64,000 bases of DNA from Streptomyces violaceorubidus (GCF_000717995.1 NZ_JODM01000002.1:248001-312000); one strand, 5' to 3'. Positions 16,757 to 26,694 are shown, counted from the stretch's first letter. Notes: generated by a model not told the origin, from the sequence alone. Program-made: numbers and translations.

Positions 16757-19641
16757 GACGGCCTCCGCAGGGACACGAGGTCGGACAGCTCACGGGCCGT
16801 CAGTTCGGTGAGGGCCGACTCCCCGGAGCCGAGGATGGCATCGGCCAGGGCCCGCTTGGACTGGAGCATCTCGGCGATGCGGTCCTCGACCGTGCCCTCG
16901 GTGATGAGCCGGTGGACCTGGACCGGCTGGGTCTGTCCGATGCGGTAGGCGCGGTCGGTGGCCTGCTCCTCCACCGCCGGGTTCCACCAGCGGTCGAAGT
17001 GCACGACGTGGCCGGCGCGGGTGAGGTTGAGGCCGGTGCCGGCGGCCTTCAGGGACAGCACGAGGACGGGGGTCGCCCCGCTCTGGAAGCGGTCCACCAT
17101 CCGCTCGCGCTCCGGCACCGGCGTACCGCCGTGCAGCAGGTCGACCGGGACCGCGCGGGCGGCGAGGTGGGAGGTGATGAGGCGGGCCATGCCGACGTAC
17201 TGCGTGAAGACCAGCGCCGAGCCGTCCTCCGAGAGGACCGTGTCCAGCAGTTCGTCCAGCAGGGCGAGCTTGCCCGAGCGCGCGGTCATCCGGTCGGAGC
17301 CGCCCGGCGGATGCTCCTCCTTCAGGAACAGCGCGGGGTGGTCGCAGATCTGCTTCAGCGAGGTCAGCAGCTTGAGGACGAGTCCGCGCCGGCCCATGCC
17401 CTCGGCCTCCTCGATGGCGAGCATCGACTCGCGCACCACCGCCTCGTACAGCGCGGCCTGTTCGTGGGTGAGCGGGACGGGGCGGTCGGTCTCGGTCTTC
17501 GGCGGCAGCTCGGGGACGATGCCCGGGTCGGACTTCCTGCGGCGCAGCAGGAAGGGGCGGATGAGGCGGGCGAGGCGGTCCACCGCCTGGTCGTCCTCGC
17601 CGTTCTCCACCGCGCGGGCGTGCCGGGCGCGGAAGGACTTCAGGGGGCCGAGCAGCCCGGGGGTGGTCCAGTCGAGCAGCGCCCACAGCTCGGAGAGGTT
17701 GTTCTCCACGGGTGTGCCGGTCAGGGCCACCCGCGCCGGGGCCGGGACCGTGCGCAGGGCCTTCGCCGTCGCCGAGTACGGGTTCTTGACGTGCTGGGCC
17801 TCGTCCGCGACGACCATGCCCCAGGGCTGCTCGGCCAGGGTCGCGGCGGCGGACCGCATGGTGCCGTAGGTGGTGAGGACGAACCCGCCCGTCAGTGCGG
17901 CGAGGGTGCGGTCGGGTCCGTGGAAGCGGCGGACCGGGACGCCGGGCGCGAACCGGTTGATCTCCCGCTGCCAGTTGCCCAGCAGGGAGGCCGGGCAGAC
18001 CACCAGGGTCGGTTCGGTGCGGGCCCGTTTCAGGTGCAGGGCGATGACGGTGACGGTCTTGCCGAGGCCCATGTCGTCGGCGAGGCAGCCGCCGAGGCCG
18101 AGCGAGGTCATGAGGTCGAGCCAGGCCAGACCGCGCAGCTGGTAGTCGCGCAGGGTGGCGTGCAGGCCGGGCGGCGGGGCGGCGGGGCGCACGCCTGCCG
18201 TGAGCCGGTCGCGCAGGGCGGCCAGCGCGCCGACGGGCACCACGTCGACCGTCTCGCCGTCTGCCTCCGCGCTGCCGGTGAGGGCGACGGAGAGGGCGTC
18301 GACCGGGTCGAGCAGGCCGAGGTCGCGCTTGCGGGCCCGGCGGACGAGCGCGGGGTCGACCAGCACCCACCGGTCGCGGAGCCGGACGACGGGGCGGTGC
18401 GCCTCGGCGAGGGCGTCCATCTCGGTCTCGGTGAGCGGGTCGCCGCCGATCGCGAGCTGCCAGCGGAACTGGAGGAGGTCCTCGCTCTCGAAGAAGCCCG
18501 TGCCGTCGGTCGCGGAACCGGGCGCGGTCCTGATCACGGCGGTCGCGGTGAGGTCCTGGGCCAGGTCGCGGGGCCAGTGCACGGCGACCCCGGCGGCGGC
18601 GAGCCGGCCGGCCGCCACCCCCAGCAGGTCGGTGACCTCCTCCTCGGACAGGGCCAGCACGTCGGGCACGTCCTGCTCGGTGAGCCGGTCCAGCGGCGGC
18701 CAGACCCGGGCCGCGCGCCGGACCGCCAGGGCGGTGTCCACGCGCGCGCGGGTGCCGAACGCGGCGTCGGCCGTCCCCGACCACAGGTCCGCCGCGTCGG
18801 CGACGAGGGTGGGGTCGGCGAGGCTGTGCACCTGGACGACCGCCGCCCCGGCGTTGCGCGGGCCGCCCTCGCCGCCTCCGCCCGGGGCGTCCTCGCCGTC
18901 CCGGTCGAACAGGTCGTACGCCGACAGGTCCAGGCGGAGCGAGATCCGCACGCCCGCGTCCATGCCGGCGGCGACCTCCGCGGCCCAGTCCTGGGCGTCG
19001 GGCAGGTGCTGGGCCCCGCCCGCGGCGAACGGCCGGCCCACGGCGTGGGGTGCGGCGGCGGTGCGGGGCAGGGTGTCGGCGACGGCGTCCAGGAACGCGC
19101 GGACCAGCGCTTCCGGCTCCGGCAGCCGGATCGGGCCGGGGCCGTCGAGCGGGACCGCGTGGCCCTGCGGGGGCAGGGCGGCGGCCACGGCCCGCAGGTG
19201 CGCGATGTCGTCGGGGTCGAGCGGACCGGCCCGCCAGGCGTCGTGTCCGGTCGCCGTCAGGCCGGGCAGCAGCCGGCCGCGCGCGGTGAGCCGCAGGGCG
19301 TGCAGGGCCGCCGCGCCCCAACAGGCGGTGGCCGGGTGGGCGGCCGGGTCGTGCCGGGCGCGCACCAGCAGCGGCAGCGCCTCGGCGAGCGGCAGCGACA
19401 GCGCGGGCGCGGTCCCGCGCCGCACCCCGGCGCCGTGCCGCCGTACGACGGTCAGCTCCGTCGGGCCAGCGCTCCGGTCGTCGTCCGCCTGCCCGACGAC
19501 CGGGCCGCCGTCGGGGTCCCAGAAGGCGATCCGTCCCTCACGCGGGAGTGGCGCGGGCAGGAAGACGGCCGCCAGCCGCAGGGGGACGGACGCCGTCGGC
19601 ACCTCGGCCCGCCCCGTCTCCGTCACGACCACGTCGCTCAT
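16753..19641 (-). CDS. SNF2-family DEAD/DEAH-like helicase (bacterial Rad54-like)
   Basis: The 962-residue protein has an N-terminal region typical of bacterial SNF2-associated domains and a C-terminal two-lobe motor. Visible motifs are DDMGLGKTVTVIAL (Walker A), VVADEAQHVKNP (DEAQ box), LTGTPVENNLSELWALLDW (motif III), VLSLKAAGTGLNLTRA (motif V) and DRAYRIGQTQPVQVHRL (motif VI). Such enzymes move on double-stranded DNA and remodel protein-DNA complexes. It directly precedes the SWIM protein with a four-base overlap, so the two probably act as one complex. The ATG at 19641 is chosen because GGGAGGTG lies upstream; the frame is open through the 14-bp repeats to 19767, but translation of repeats is less likely. 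Confidence 0.9.
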   Translation of the reverse strand: MSDVVVTETGRAEVPTASVPLRLAAVFLPAPLPREGRIAFWDPDGGPVVGQADDDRSAGPTELTVVRRHGAGVRRGTAPALSLPLAEALPLLVRARHDPAAHPATACWGAAALHALRLTARGRLLPGLTATGHDAWRAGPLDPDDIAHLRAVAAALPPQGHAVPLDGPGPIRLPEPEALVRAFLDAVADTLPRTAAAPHAVGRPFAAGGAQHLPDAQDWAAEVAAGMDAGVRISLRLDLSAYDLFDRDGEDAPGGGGEGGPRNAGAAVVQVHSLADPTLVADAADLWSGTADAAFGTRARVDTALAVRRAARVWPPLDRLTEQDVPDVLALSEEEVTDLLGVAAGRLAAAGVAVHWPRDLAQDLTATAVIRTAPGSATDGTGFFESEDLLQFRWQLAIGGDPLTETEMDALAEAHRPVVRLRDRWVLVDPALVRRARKRDLGLLDPVDALSVALTGSAEADGETVDVVPVGALAALRDRLTAGVRPAAPPPGLHATLRDYQLRGLAWLDLMTSLGLGGCLADDMGLGKTVTVIALHLKRARTEPTLVVCPASLLGNWQREINRFAPGVPVRRFHGPDRTLAALTGGFVLTTYGTMRSAAATLAEQPWGMVVADEAQHVKNPYSATAKALRTVPAPARVALTGTPVENNLSELWALLDWTTPGLLGPLKSFRARHARAVENGEDDQAVDRLARLIRPFLLRRRKSDPGIVPELPPKTETDRPVPLTHEQAALYEAVVRESMLAIEEAEGMGRRGLVLKLLTSLKQICDHPALFLKEEHPPGGSDRMTARSGKLALLDELLDTVLSEDGSALVFTQYVGMARLITSHLAARAVPVDLLHGGTPVPERERMVDRFQSGATPVLVLSLKAAGTGLNLTRAGHVVHFDRWWNPAVEEQATDRAYRIGQTQPVQVHRLITEGTVEDRIAEMLQSKRALADAILGSGESALTELTARELSDLVSLRRPS

Positions 19642-19681
19642 ACGTCCTGTCACCTCCCGCCCGTCTGCCCGATCACTTCTG

Positions 19682-19751
19682 GTCGTCGACCAGAAGTCGT
19701 CGACCAGCTGTCTTCGACCAACTGTCTTCGACCAGATGTCTTCGACTCTAC
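19682..19751. repeat. Five 14-bp direct repeats upstream of the SNF2 gene
   Basis: Five perfectly phased 14-base units lie 40-110 bases before the helicase start: GTCGTCGACCAGAA, GTCGTCGACCAGCT, GTCTTCGACCAACT, GTCTTCGACCAGAT and a diverged GTCTTCGACTCTAC. The common core is GTCKTCGACCA. Such an array could hold several copies of one regulator, or be a promoter-proximal minisatellite. No other function is visible. Confidence 0.75.
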
Positions 19752-19818
19752 GGGCGGGGTCTGACAATCGGCTCCGGCGGCCGGACCGCCGGGCCCGGAG
19801 CCCGGAGCCCGCCGGGCC

Positions 19819-20400
19819 CTACGGAACGGTGTGCGAGACGACGTACACCATCGGGTAGTCCGGATCGTCCATGTTCACGACGACGTCCTGGGTCGGCGCC
19901 GGGTCCGCCTGCTCGTTGACGACGCCCCACCAGGAGCCGGATCCGGCGAACTCCCAGCCGGTGACCCGCTGGGCGCGGTCGCTGATCGCGATCCTGTCCT
20001 TCTTCAGCGCGTCCCGGTCGACGCCCAGCCCGGCCAGGAAGACGTCGAGGCCGGCGGCGGTCGTCTCGAACTGGACGTAGAGCCGGCTGGTCTTCCAGTT
20101 GTTCGTCTCGTAGTACGCGACCTCTTCGGACGGGACCGGGACGGGCACCTCGTAGATGCGGCGCTGCAGCTTGGAGGGCCAGCCCTCGGTCATGCCGGTC
20201 GCCGCGTACTTCGCCTCCTTCTCCCGGCCGCTGTCACGGCTCTGGCCGGCGGAGATCGCGAGGTAGCCGGCGGGGACGCCGATGAGCAGCACGATGATGA
20301 GCAGGGTGAGCGCGCGGCGGCGGATCATGTGCCGGCGGCCCTCCGCCGCGGGGCCGGTCGGTTCCGGGGGGCCGGGCTGGTGGGGCAGGGCTTCCGTCAC
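19819..20400 (-). CDS. Membrane-anchored protein of unknown function
   Basis: The 193-residue protein has a Pro-rich cytoplasmic N-terminus, a single membrane segment (ALTLLIIVLLIGVPAGYLAI, about residues 33-52) and an extracytoplasmic domain with the pattern WKTSRLYVQFETTAAGLDVFLAGLG and SGSWWGVVNE. I do not recognise a named domain. The GTG start overlaps the stop of the ROK kinase gene (GTGA), so it is co-translated with the kinase. The coupling may be general for this locus in Streptomyces, but no mechanistic link to sugar phosphorylation can be read from the sequence. An internal ATG at the membrane segment is an alternative start. Confidence 0.7.
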   Translation of the reverse strand: MTEALPHQPGPPEPTGPAAEGRRHMIRRRALTLLIIVLLIGVPAGYLAISAGQSRDSGREKEAKYAATGMTEGWPSKLQRRIYEVPVPVPSEEVAYYETNNWKTSRLYVQFETTAAGLDVFLAGLGVDRDALKKDRIAISDRAQRVTGWEFAGSGSWWGVVNEQADPAPTQDVVVNMDDPDYPMVYVVSHTVP

Positions 20401-21545
20401 AGTGACTCCCCGGGCGTGCGGCGGGCCTCGGCGTACCGCTCGTAGCGCTCGTAGCGCTCCACCCGGCGCCGCTTGGCCCGGCGGAACCGGCGGGCGACGA
20501 GCCGGGCCAGGTCGGCGGCGCCCACCATGCCGGCCTCGGGGCCGAGCTGGGCGCGGACGATGCGGGCCTCGGGGCGGTAGCCGCGGCCGGTGAGCTGGCG
20601 CTTGAAGGCGTCGCGCGCGGGGCCGATCAGCAGGTCGTCGGCGGCGCTGACACCACCGCCGATCACGAAGCAGGACGGGTCGAGGGCCGCGGCGAGGTTG
20701 GCGATGCCGACGCCGAGCCACTGTCCGATGTCCTGGAGCAGCTCGACGCACATGGCGTCGCCCTCGCGGGCCAGCTCGGTGATCATCGGGCCGCTGATGT
20801 CGCCGATGCTGCCCTTGACGTGCTCGATGATCCCGTAGGCCACCGGCGAGTCGGCGGCGGCCAGCTCGCGGGCCTCCCTGACCAGCGCGTTCCCCGAGCT
20901 GTACTGCTCCCAGCAACCGCGGTTGCCGCACGGGCAGCGGTGGCCGGCGGGGACGACCTGCATGTGCCCGAACTCGCCGGCGACGCCGTACTTGCCGCGC
21001 TTGACCTGGCCGTCCTCCAGGATGGCCCCGCCGATGCCGGTGCCGAGCGTGATCATGACGAGGTGGTCCTCGCCGCGGCCGGCGCCGAAGCGCCACTCGG
21101 CCCAGGCGGCGGTGTTGGCGTCGTTGTCCACCAGGACGGGTACGGCGAGCCGGCCGGCGATGCGGTCGCGCAGGGGTTCGTTGCGCCAGGACAGGTGGGG
21201 GGCGAACAGCACGCGGTTGCGGTCGGCGTCGACCCAGCCGGCCGCTCCGATGCCGACGGCGTGCACGTCGTGCCGGTCGGAGAGGTCCAGGACCAGCTCG
21301 ACGATCGTGTCCTCGACGACCTTCGGGCTCTTGGACTTGTCCGGGGTCTCCGTGCGGAGCTTCTCCAGGATGTTGCCGTCGGCGTCGACGACACCCGCCA
21401 TGACCTTCGTGCCGCCGATGTCGATGCCGACCGTGGGCACGCGGGGTGCCGTGAGGTGCGAGCGGCGTTCCCTCGTGCCCACGGTGCGCAGAACCGGGGC
21501 ACGGCGGGAGCCGATGGGGGCGGTGAAGTCGCGGTAGGTGCTCAT
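20397..21545 (-). CDS. ROK-family sugar kinase
   Basis: The 382-residue protein carries the ATP-binding start VGIDIGGTKVMAGVVD (about residue 39), the catalytic VDNDANTAAWAEW, the phosphate loop LGTGIGGAI and the ROK zinc motif CPCGNRGCWEQY. It lacks an N-terminal helix-turn-helix, so it is a kinase rather than a ROK repressor; glucokinase-like or N-acetylhexosamine kinase activity is likely. It follows a sugar ABC transporter on the same strand after 116 bases, so it probably phosphorylates the imported sugar. The C-terminus RRRVERYERYERYAEA comes from a short tandem duplication and is basic and tyrosine-rich. Its end overlaps the next gene by four bases. Confidence 0.88.
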   Translation of the reverse strand: MSTYRDFTAPIGSRRAPVLRTVGTRERRSHLTAPRVPTVGIDIGGTKVMAGVVDADGNILEKLRTETPDKSKSPKVVEDTIVELVLDLSDRHDVHAVGIGAAGWVDADRNRVLFAPHLSWRNEPLRDRIAGRLAVPVLVDNDANTAAWAEWRFGAGRGEDHLVMITLGTGIGGAILEDGQVKRGKYGVAGEFGHMQVVPAGHRCPCGNRGCWEQYSSGNALVREARELAAADSPVAYGIIEHVKGSIGDISGPMITELAREGDAMCVELLQDIGQWLGVGIANLAAALDPSCFVIGGGVSAADDLLIGPARDAFKRQLTGRGYRPEARIVRAQLGPEAGMVGAADLARLVARRFRRAKRRRVERYERYERYAEARRTPGESL

Positions 21546-21661
21546 CGGGTGCGATTGTGCCGCACGGCTCCGCCGGGTGCCGAATGGGACAGGGGGTGGG
21601 TTGGACGGTTCGTTGCCGGGTGCGGGTTCATCGTGGCTGGTCGCGCAGGTCCCCGCGCCCC

Positions 21662-22449
<788 letters not shown>

Positions 22450-22453
<4 letters not shown>

Positions 22454-23490
22454 TTGGTGGCCTCCGCGCGCTTGCGGACCCAGGCGTTGAGCAGGGTCGC
22501 GAGGAGCAGCATCGCTCCGAGGAAGAACTTGAACCAGTCGGGGTTCCACTCGGCGAAGACGATGCCCTTGCTGGTCATGCCGAAGATGAACGCGCCGACC
22601 GCCGAGCCGACGGCGCTGCCGTAGCCGCCGGTGATCAGGCAGCCGCCGATGACGGCCGCGATGATGTAGATCAGCTCGTTGCCGACGCCCTCGCCGGACT
22701 GGACGACGTCGTAGGAGAAGAGCAGGTGCTGGCCGGAGATCCAGGCGCCGAAACCCACGCCCATGTAGAGGCCGATCCTGGTCCTGGTGACCGGGACGCC
22801 CACCGCGCGGGCGGCGTCCTTGTTGCCGCCGACCGCGAAGATCCAGTTGCCGGCGCGGGTGCGCAGCAGGATCCAGCTGCCGACGGCGACCAGGGCGAAC
22901 CACCACAGGATGGTCACCTTGAGGCCGACGCCGCCGACGGTGATCGTGGCGGCGAAGACGTCGTGGGCGGAGGGGAAGCCCTCCATGTCGGCGATCGACT
23001 TGGTGGAGACGGTGCCGTCGATGAGCTTGGTGAAGCCCAGGTTCAGGCCGGTCAGCATGAGGAAGGTGCCCAGCGTGATGATGAAGCTGGGGAGTTTGGT
23101 GCGGGTGAGCATGAAGCCGTTGAAGGCGCCGATCGCCAGGGTGACCAGCAGCGACACGCCGACGCCGACCCAGACGTTGGCGGTCATCTGGTAGCTGAAC
23201 ATCGAGGACACCAGCGCCGAGGAGGTGACCATGACCCCCGCGGACAGGTCGAACTCGCCGCCGATCATCAGCAGCGCCACCGGGACGGCCATGATGCCGA
23301 TCGTGGAGGCGGCGTAGAGCACCGTGCTGAGGCTGGAGGCGCGCAGGAAGCTGTCGGCGAAGAACGCGAAGAAGACGAAGACGGCGATCGCGCCGACGAC
23401 GGAGCCCAGCTCGGGGCGGCCGAGGAGTTTGCGCAGCGCGGAGGTCTGCACAAGCCGTTCGTCGGCCTGCTTCACCTGCGTGGCGTTCAC
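22450..23490 (-). CDS. Sugar ABC transporter, permease (CUT2/RbsC-like)
   Basis: The 346-residue protein has about nine hydrophobic segments. It contains signatures of RbsC/XylH permeases: [22 protein letters not shown] near the first third, [17 protein letters not shown], and the coupling-helix region [20 protein letters not shown] that contacts the ATPase. It forms the inner-membrane channel for the sugar transporter. It is coupled to its neighbours by four-base overlaps on both sides (GTGA), giving the order binding protein, permease, ATPase. Confidence 0.9.
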
Positions 23491-24491
23491 CGGGTGCCCC
23501 GCTCGGTGTAGTCGGCGAGGGCGGCGGCGTCGTCCTTGGTGATGATCTGCGGCCCGGTGAGCACCGGACGGCCGCCGCCGAGGACGTCGGCGTTGTACCG
23601 GTACAGCCACAGCAGGTCGACGGCCTCGTAGCCCTGGAGGTAGGGCTGCTGGTCGACGGCGAAGCCGAGGGTGCCGTCCTCGAGTCCGGCGGCCACCTTG
23701 GCGTTGAGGTCGAAGGTGTCGATCTCGGCCTTGCTCCCGGCGCCCTGCTTGGCCTTGACGGCGGTGTCGGCGTAGGGGGCACCGAGGGTGACGACGGCGT
23801 CGACGGACTTGTCGGTCTGGAGCTTGGCCTCGATGGCGGACTGCACGTCGGGCATGCTGGTGCCGTTGACGTAGAGCCGTTGCACCTTGCCGTCGAAGGT
23901 CTTCTCCACTCCGTCGCAGCGCTGCTCGTGGCCGACGTTGCCCTGCTCGTGGAGCACGCAGATCGCCTGCTTGCGACCGCGCTGGTTCAGTTCCTCGCCC
24001 ACGGCCTCGCCCGCGATCGTCTCGTCCTGGCCGATGTGGGTGAGGGCGCCGAACTTCTTGGACTCCTCGGAGCCGGAGTTCACCGTGACCACCGGGATGC
24101 CCGCCTTGTGCGCGCGGGCGAGGGCGGACTTCATCGCGTCGGGCTTGGCGAGCGTGACGATGATGCCGTCGACCTTCTTGTCGACGGCCGCGTCCACGAG
24201 CTGGGCCTGCTGCTGCGCCTCGTCGTCGTGGGAGTAGAGGAAGTTGATGTTGTCCTTGACCGCGGCCTGCTCGGCGCCGCTCTGGACGATGTCCCAGAAC
24301 GTGTCGCCGTCGCCCGAGTGGGTGATCATCGCGAAGGTCCAGCGGGGGGTGTCCACCGCCGCCCTGCCCTCGGCCGACGCGGCCTTGCGGGCGTCCTCGG
24401 CGCGCTTGCCGCCGGTACTGCTGCACCCGGCCAGGGACACCGACAGTGCCCCAGCCAGCGCGATGCCCACCCATGTCCGAAACCGTGCCAC
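23487..24491 (-). CDS. Sugar-binding lipoprotein of the ABC transporter
   Basis: The 334-residue precursor has a lipoprotein signal ([24 protein letters not shown]) with lipobox LAGC; the mature Cys is near residue 24. The mature part is a type I periplasmic-binding fold as in ribose or inositol binding proteins: [24 protein letters not shown], then [14 protein letters not shown], and IPVVTVNSG. The start is the GTG at 24491, which places the signal peptide at the N-terminus; the frame is open about 140 bases further. The first gene of the transporter operon, it has a TGTCCGGACA operator 140 bases upstream. The adjoining inositol-dehydrogenase-like enzyme suggests a polyol or related sugar as ligand. 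Confidence 0.88.
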   Translation of the reverse strand: MARFRTWVGIALAGALSVSLAGCSSTGGKRAEDARKAASAEGRAAVDTPRWTFAMITHSGDGDTFWDIVQSGAEQAAVKDNINFLYSHDDEAQQQAQLVDAAVDKKVDGIIVTLAKPDAMKSALARAHKAGIPVVTVNSGSEESKKFGALTHIGQDETIAGEAVGEELNQRGRKQAICVLHEQGNVGHEQRCDGVEKTFDGKVQRLYVNGTSMPDVQSAIEAKLQTDKSVDAVVTLGAPYADTAVKAKQGAGSKAEIDTFDLNAKVAAGLEDGTLGFAVDQQPYLQGYEAVDLLWLYRYNADVLGGGRPVLTGPQIITKDDAAALADYTERGTR

Positions 24492-24631
24492 GAGGCCGTG
24501 CCCTTCTTGCTGTCCGTGCTGTGCGTGCGGGGGTCCGTCAGGATCCCGGCCGGGTTCCGCGAACCCCAAACGCCCCATTGTCCGACACACAAGCGGAGCA
24601 CATGCCTCCGGGGATCGGCCGACGGTCACAT

Positions 24632-24641
24632 TGTCCGGACA
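24632..24641. promoter_or_regulatory. Candidate GntR operator upstream of the sugar ABC operon
   Basis: The perfect 10-bp palindrome TGTCCGGACA, within ATTGTCCGGACAT (24630-24642), recurs exactly in front of the GntR gene and the oxidoreductase. A shortened copy, ATTGTCCGACACA, begins at 24577. The pattern GT-N4-AC fits sites used by HutC-type GntR proteins. Confidence 0.6.
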
Positions 24642-24720
24642 TTGCGACCAACCCGCACGACGGAGTGCCCGGGGGAAGCCGCCGTCGGGAGCCGCGGCAG
24701 GGGCCGCCGGACGCGGTCGC

Positions 24721-25485
24721 TCAGGGCCGCACGAGCAGCTGGAACTCGAAGGAGTAGCGGGACGGCCGGTAGGTGTGGGTGCCGAACTCGACCGCGCGTC
24801 CCGTGTCGTCGAAGGTGGTGCGCTCCATCGTGAGCAGCGGGGCGCCCGCGTCCTCGCCGAGCCGCTCGGCCTCGGCGGTGGTGGCCGCGCGGGCGCCGAT
24901 GGCCTGCCGGGCGCTGTGCAGGGTGATCCCGGCGGCGCGCATCAGCCGGTAGAGGCCGGTGGCCTCCAGCTGCCCGGTGTCCAGGTCGACGAGGCCGGGC
25001 GGCAGGTAGTTGCACAGGTACGCCATCGGCTCCCCGTGCGTCAGCCGCAGCCGCTCGATGCGGTGCACGTCGCTGTCCTCGGCGACAGCGAGCGCGGCGG
25101 CGATCTCCGCGGTCGCCGGGACCATGGTGTTGACCAGCACTTTCGTGGCCGGACGCTGGCCCGCGGCCTCCAGGTCGTCGAAGAGGCTGCTGAGCTCCAG
25201 GGGGCGCCTGACCTTGCTGTGCACGACCTGGGTGCCGACGCCGCGGCGGCGCACGAGCAGGCCCTTGTCGACGAGCGACTGGATGGCCTGGCGGACGGTG
25301 GGCCGGGACAGACCGAGCCGCGCGGCCAGCTCGATCTCGTTGCCCAGCAGGCTGCCGGGGGTCAGCGCGCCGTGCTCGATCGCGGCCTCCAGCTGCTGCG
25401 ACAGCTGGAAGTACAGCGGCACGGGGCTGCTGCGATCCACGCTGAGGTCCAGCGACACGGTCGGGTCCACTTCTGGTTTCGGCAC
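24721..25485 (-). CDS. GntR-family (HutC-type) transcriptional regulator
   Basis: The 254-residue protein has a winged helix (VPLYFQLSQQLEAAIEHGALTPG, then ARLGLSRPTVRQAIQSLVDKGLLVRRRGVGTQV) and a C-terminal UTRA ligand domain ending in FEFQLLVRP. UTRA regulators respond to sugars, sugar phosphates or histidine-pathway compounds. It lies between the sugar transporter operon and a divergent oxidoreductase. Both intergenic regions contain the same TGTCCGGACA palindrome, which makes it the likely repressor of both operons and of itself. The ligand is probably the transported sugar or its first metabolite. Confidence 0.88.
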   Translation of the reverse strand: MPKPEVDPTVSLDLSVDRSSPVPLYFQLSQQLEAAIEHGALTPGSLLGNEIELAARLGLSRPTVRQAIQSLVDKGLLVRRRGVGTQVVHSKVRRPLELSSLFDDLEAAGQRPATKVLVNTMVPATAEIAAALAVAEDSDVHRIERLRLTHGEPMAYLCNYLPPGLVDLDTGQLEATGLYRLMRAAGITLHSARQAIGARAATTAEAERLGEDAGAPLLTMERTTFDDTGRAVEFGTHTYRPSRYSFEFQLLVRP

Positions 25486-25535
25486 GGGCCGAGCGTAGCC
25501 GCGTGCGCAGATGACGGGAAGGTGCGTAGTTCGAT

Positions 25536-25545
25536 TGTCCGGACA
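25536..25545. promoter_or_regulatory. Candidate GntR operator between regulator and oxidoreductase
   Basis: TGTCCGGACA, within ATTGTCCGGACAT (25534-25546), lies 51 bases before the GntR start on one side and 42 bases before the oxidoreductase on the other. A TTGACA hexamer at 25552-25557 could be the -35 element of the oxidoreductase promoter, so a bound regulator would block it. Confidence 0.6.
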
Positions 25546-25586
25546 TACGCATTGACAGGGAGCGGTGCTGAGCCCACTTTGTTTCC

Positions 25587-26600
25587 ATGCGCATCGGGGT
25601 CATCGGAACGGGCCGCATCGGCACCGTTCACGCCAACACGCTCAGCCGCCACCGCGACGTCGGATCCCTGATCCTCACGGACGCCGACCTCGGGCGGGCC
25701 CAGGACCTGGCGCACCGGCTGGGCGAGACGGCGGCACCGGGAGTGGACGAGATCTTCCAGTGGGGTGTGGACGCCGTGGTGATCACGACGGCGACCCCGG
25801 CCCACGCGGAGCTGATCGGCCGGGCGGCCCGCTCGGGGCTGCCGGTGTTCTGCGAGAAGCCGATCGCCCTCGACCTGCCGGGCACCTTGCAGGCGATCGC
25901 CGAGGTGGAGGCCGCCGGGACGATCCTCCAGATGGGCTTCCAGCGCCGCTTCGACACCGGCTGCACGGGAGCCCGGGAGGCGGTGCGGTCCGGGCGGCTC
26001 GGCCGGCTGCACACCGTCCGCGCGGTGACGAGCGACCAGGCCCCGCCGCCGGCCGAGTACCTGCCGCAGTCCGGGGGGCTCTACCGGGACACGCTGATCC
26101 ACGACTTCGACATCCTGCGCTGGGTGACCGGGCGGGAGGTCGTCGACGTGTACGCCGCCGGGTCCGACGCCGGTCCGCCGATGTTCCGCGCGGCGGACGA
26201 CGTGGACACCGGTGCGGCGCTGCTCACCCTGGACGACGGCACCCTGGCGACCGCGACGGCGACGCGGCTGAACGGGGCGGGGTACGACGTGCGGATGGAG
26301 CTGGCCGGGGAGCTGGACCAGATCGTGGTGGGCCTGGACGACCGTACGCCGATCGCGTCCACCGAGCCGACCGGGCCGCCGGCCGCGGACAAGCCGTGGA
26401 CCGGCTTCGTGGAGCGCTTCGGGCCCGCCTACGAGGCCGAGCTGAACACCTTCGTGCAGGTGGTACGGGGCGAGCGGGCCAACCCCTGTGACGGGCGCGA
26501 GGCGCTCCAGGCCCTGCGGATCGCGGAGGCCTGCGACCTCTCCCGCCGCGCACGCAGACCCGTACGGCTCGCGGAGATCCCCGAGGCGCTCCCCGGCTAG
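25587..26600 (+). CDS. Gfo/Idh/MocA-family oxidoreductase, inositol 2-dehydrogenase-like
   Basis: The 337-residue protein has an N-terminal NAD(P) Rossmann motif (IGVIGTGRIGTVHANTL), the family's catalytic-region CEKPIALDL (about residue 92) and the substrate-side LIHDFDILRW, in which the Asp and His match the catalytic pattern DxxxH/HDxD of inositol dehydrogenases. It oxidises a ring hydroxyl of a polyol or sugar. Divergent from the GntR regulator with a shared operator, it probably acts on the substrate of the neighbouring ABC transporter. Inositol is a reasonable guess, but other iol genes are absent. A 36-bp palindrome follows about 95 bases downstream. Confidence 0.85.
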   Translation: MRIGVIGTGRIGTVHANTLSRHRDVGSLILTDADLGRAQDLAHRLGETAAPGVDEIFQWGVDAVVITTATPAHAELIGRAARSGLPVFCEKPIALDLPGTLQAIAEVEAAGTILQMGFQRRFDTGCTGAREAVRSGRLGRLHTVRAVTSDQAPPPAEYLPQSGGLYRDTLIHDFDILRWVTGREVVDVYAAGSDAGPPMFRAADDVDTGAALLTLDDGTLATATATRLNGAGYDVRMELAGELDQIVVGLDDRTPIASTEPTGPPAADKPWTGFVERFGPAYEAELNTFVQVVRGERANPCDGREALQALRIAEACDLSRRARRPVRLAEIPEALPG

Positions 26601-26694
26601 TACGCGTCCCGTACTCGTCGTCCTGGGACGCGTCCAGGGCCGGCGCCCGGAAGGGCCGGTCGGGAGGGGCCGTCGACCGAAGTCGCGCGAGCGG

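Noticed and set aside
12548..16948. 1466-codon open frame on the plus strand across the flavoprotein and SWIM genes
   Set aside because: It is the mirror frame of GC-rich minus-strand genes. It has no ribosome site or domain and crosses several secure genes.
16912..19764. 950-codon plus-strand open frame opposite the SNF2 helicase
   Set aside because: The opposite strand has a complete set of helicase motifs. The plus-strand translation has no recognisable family.
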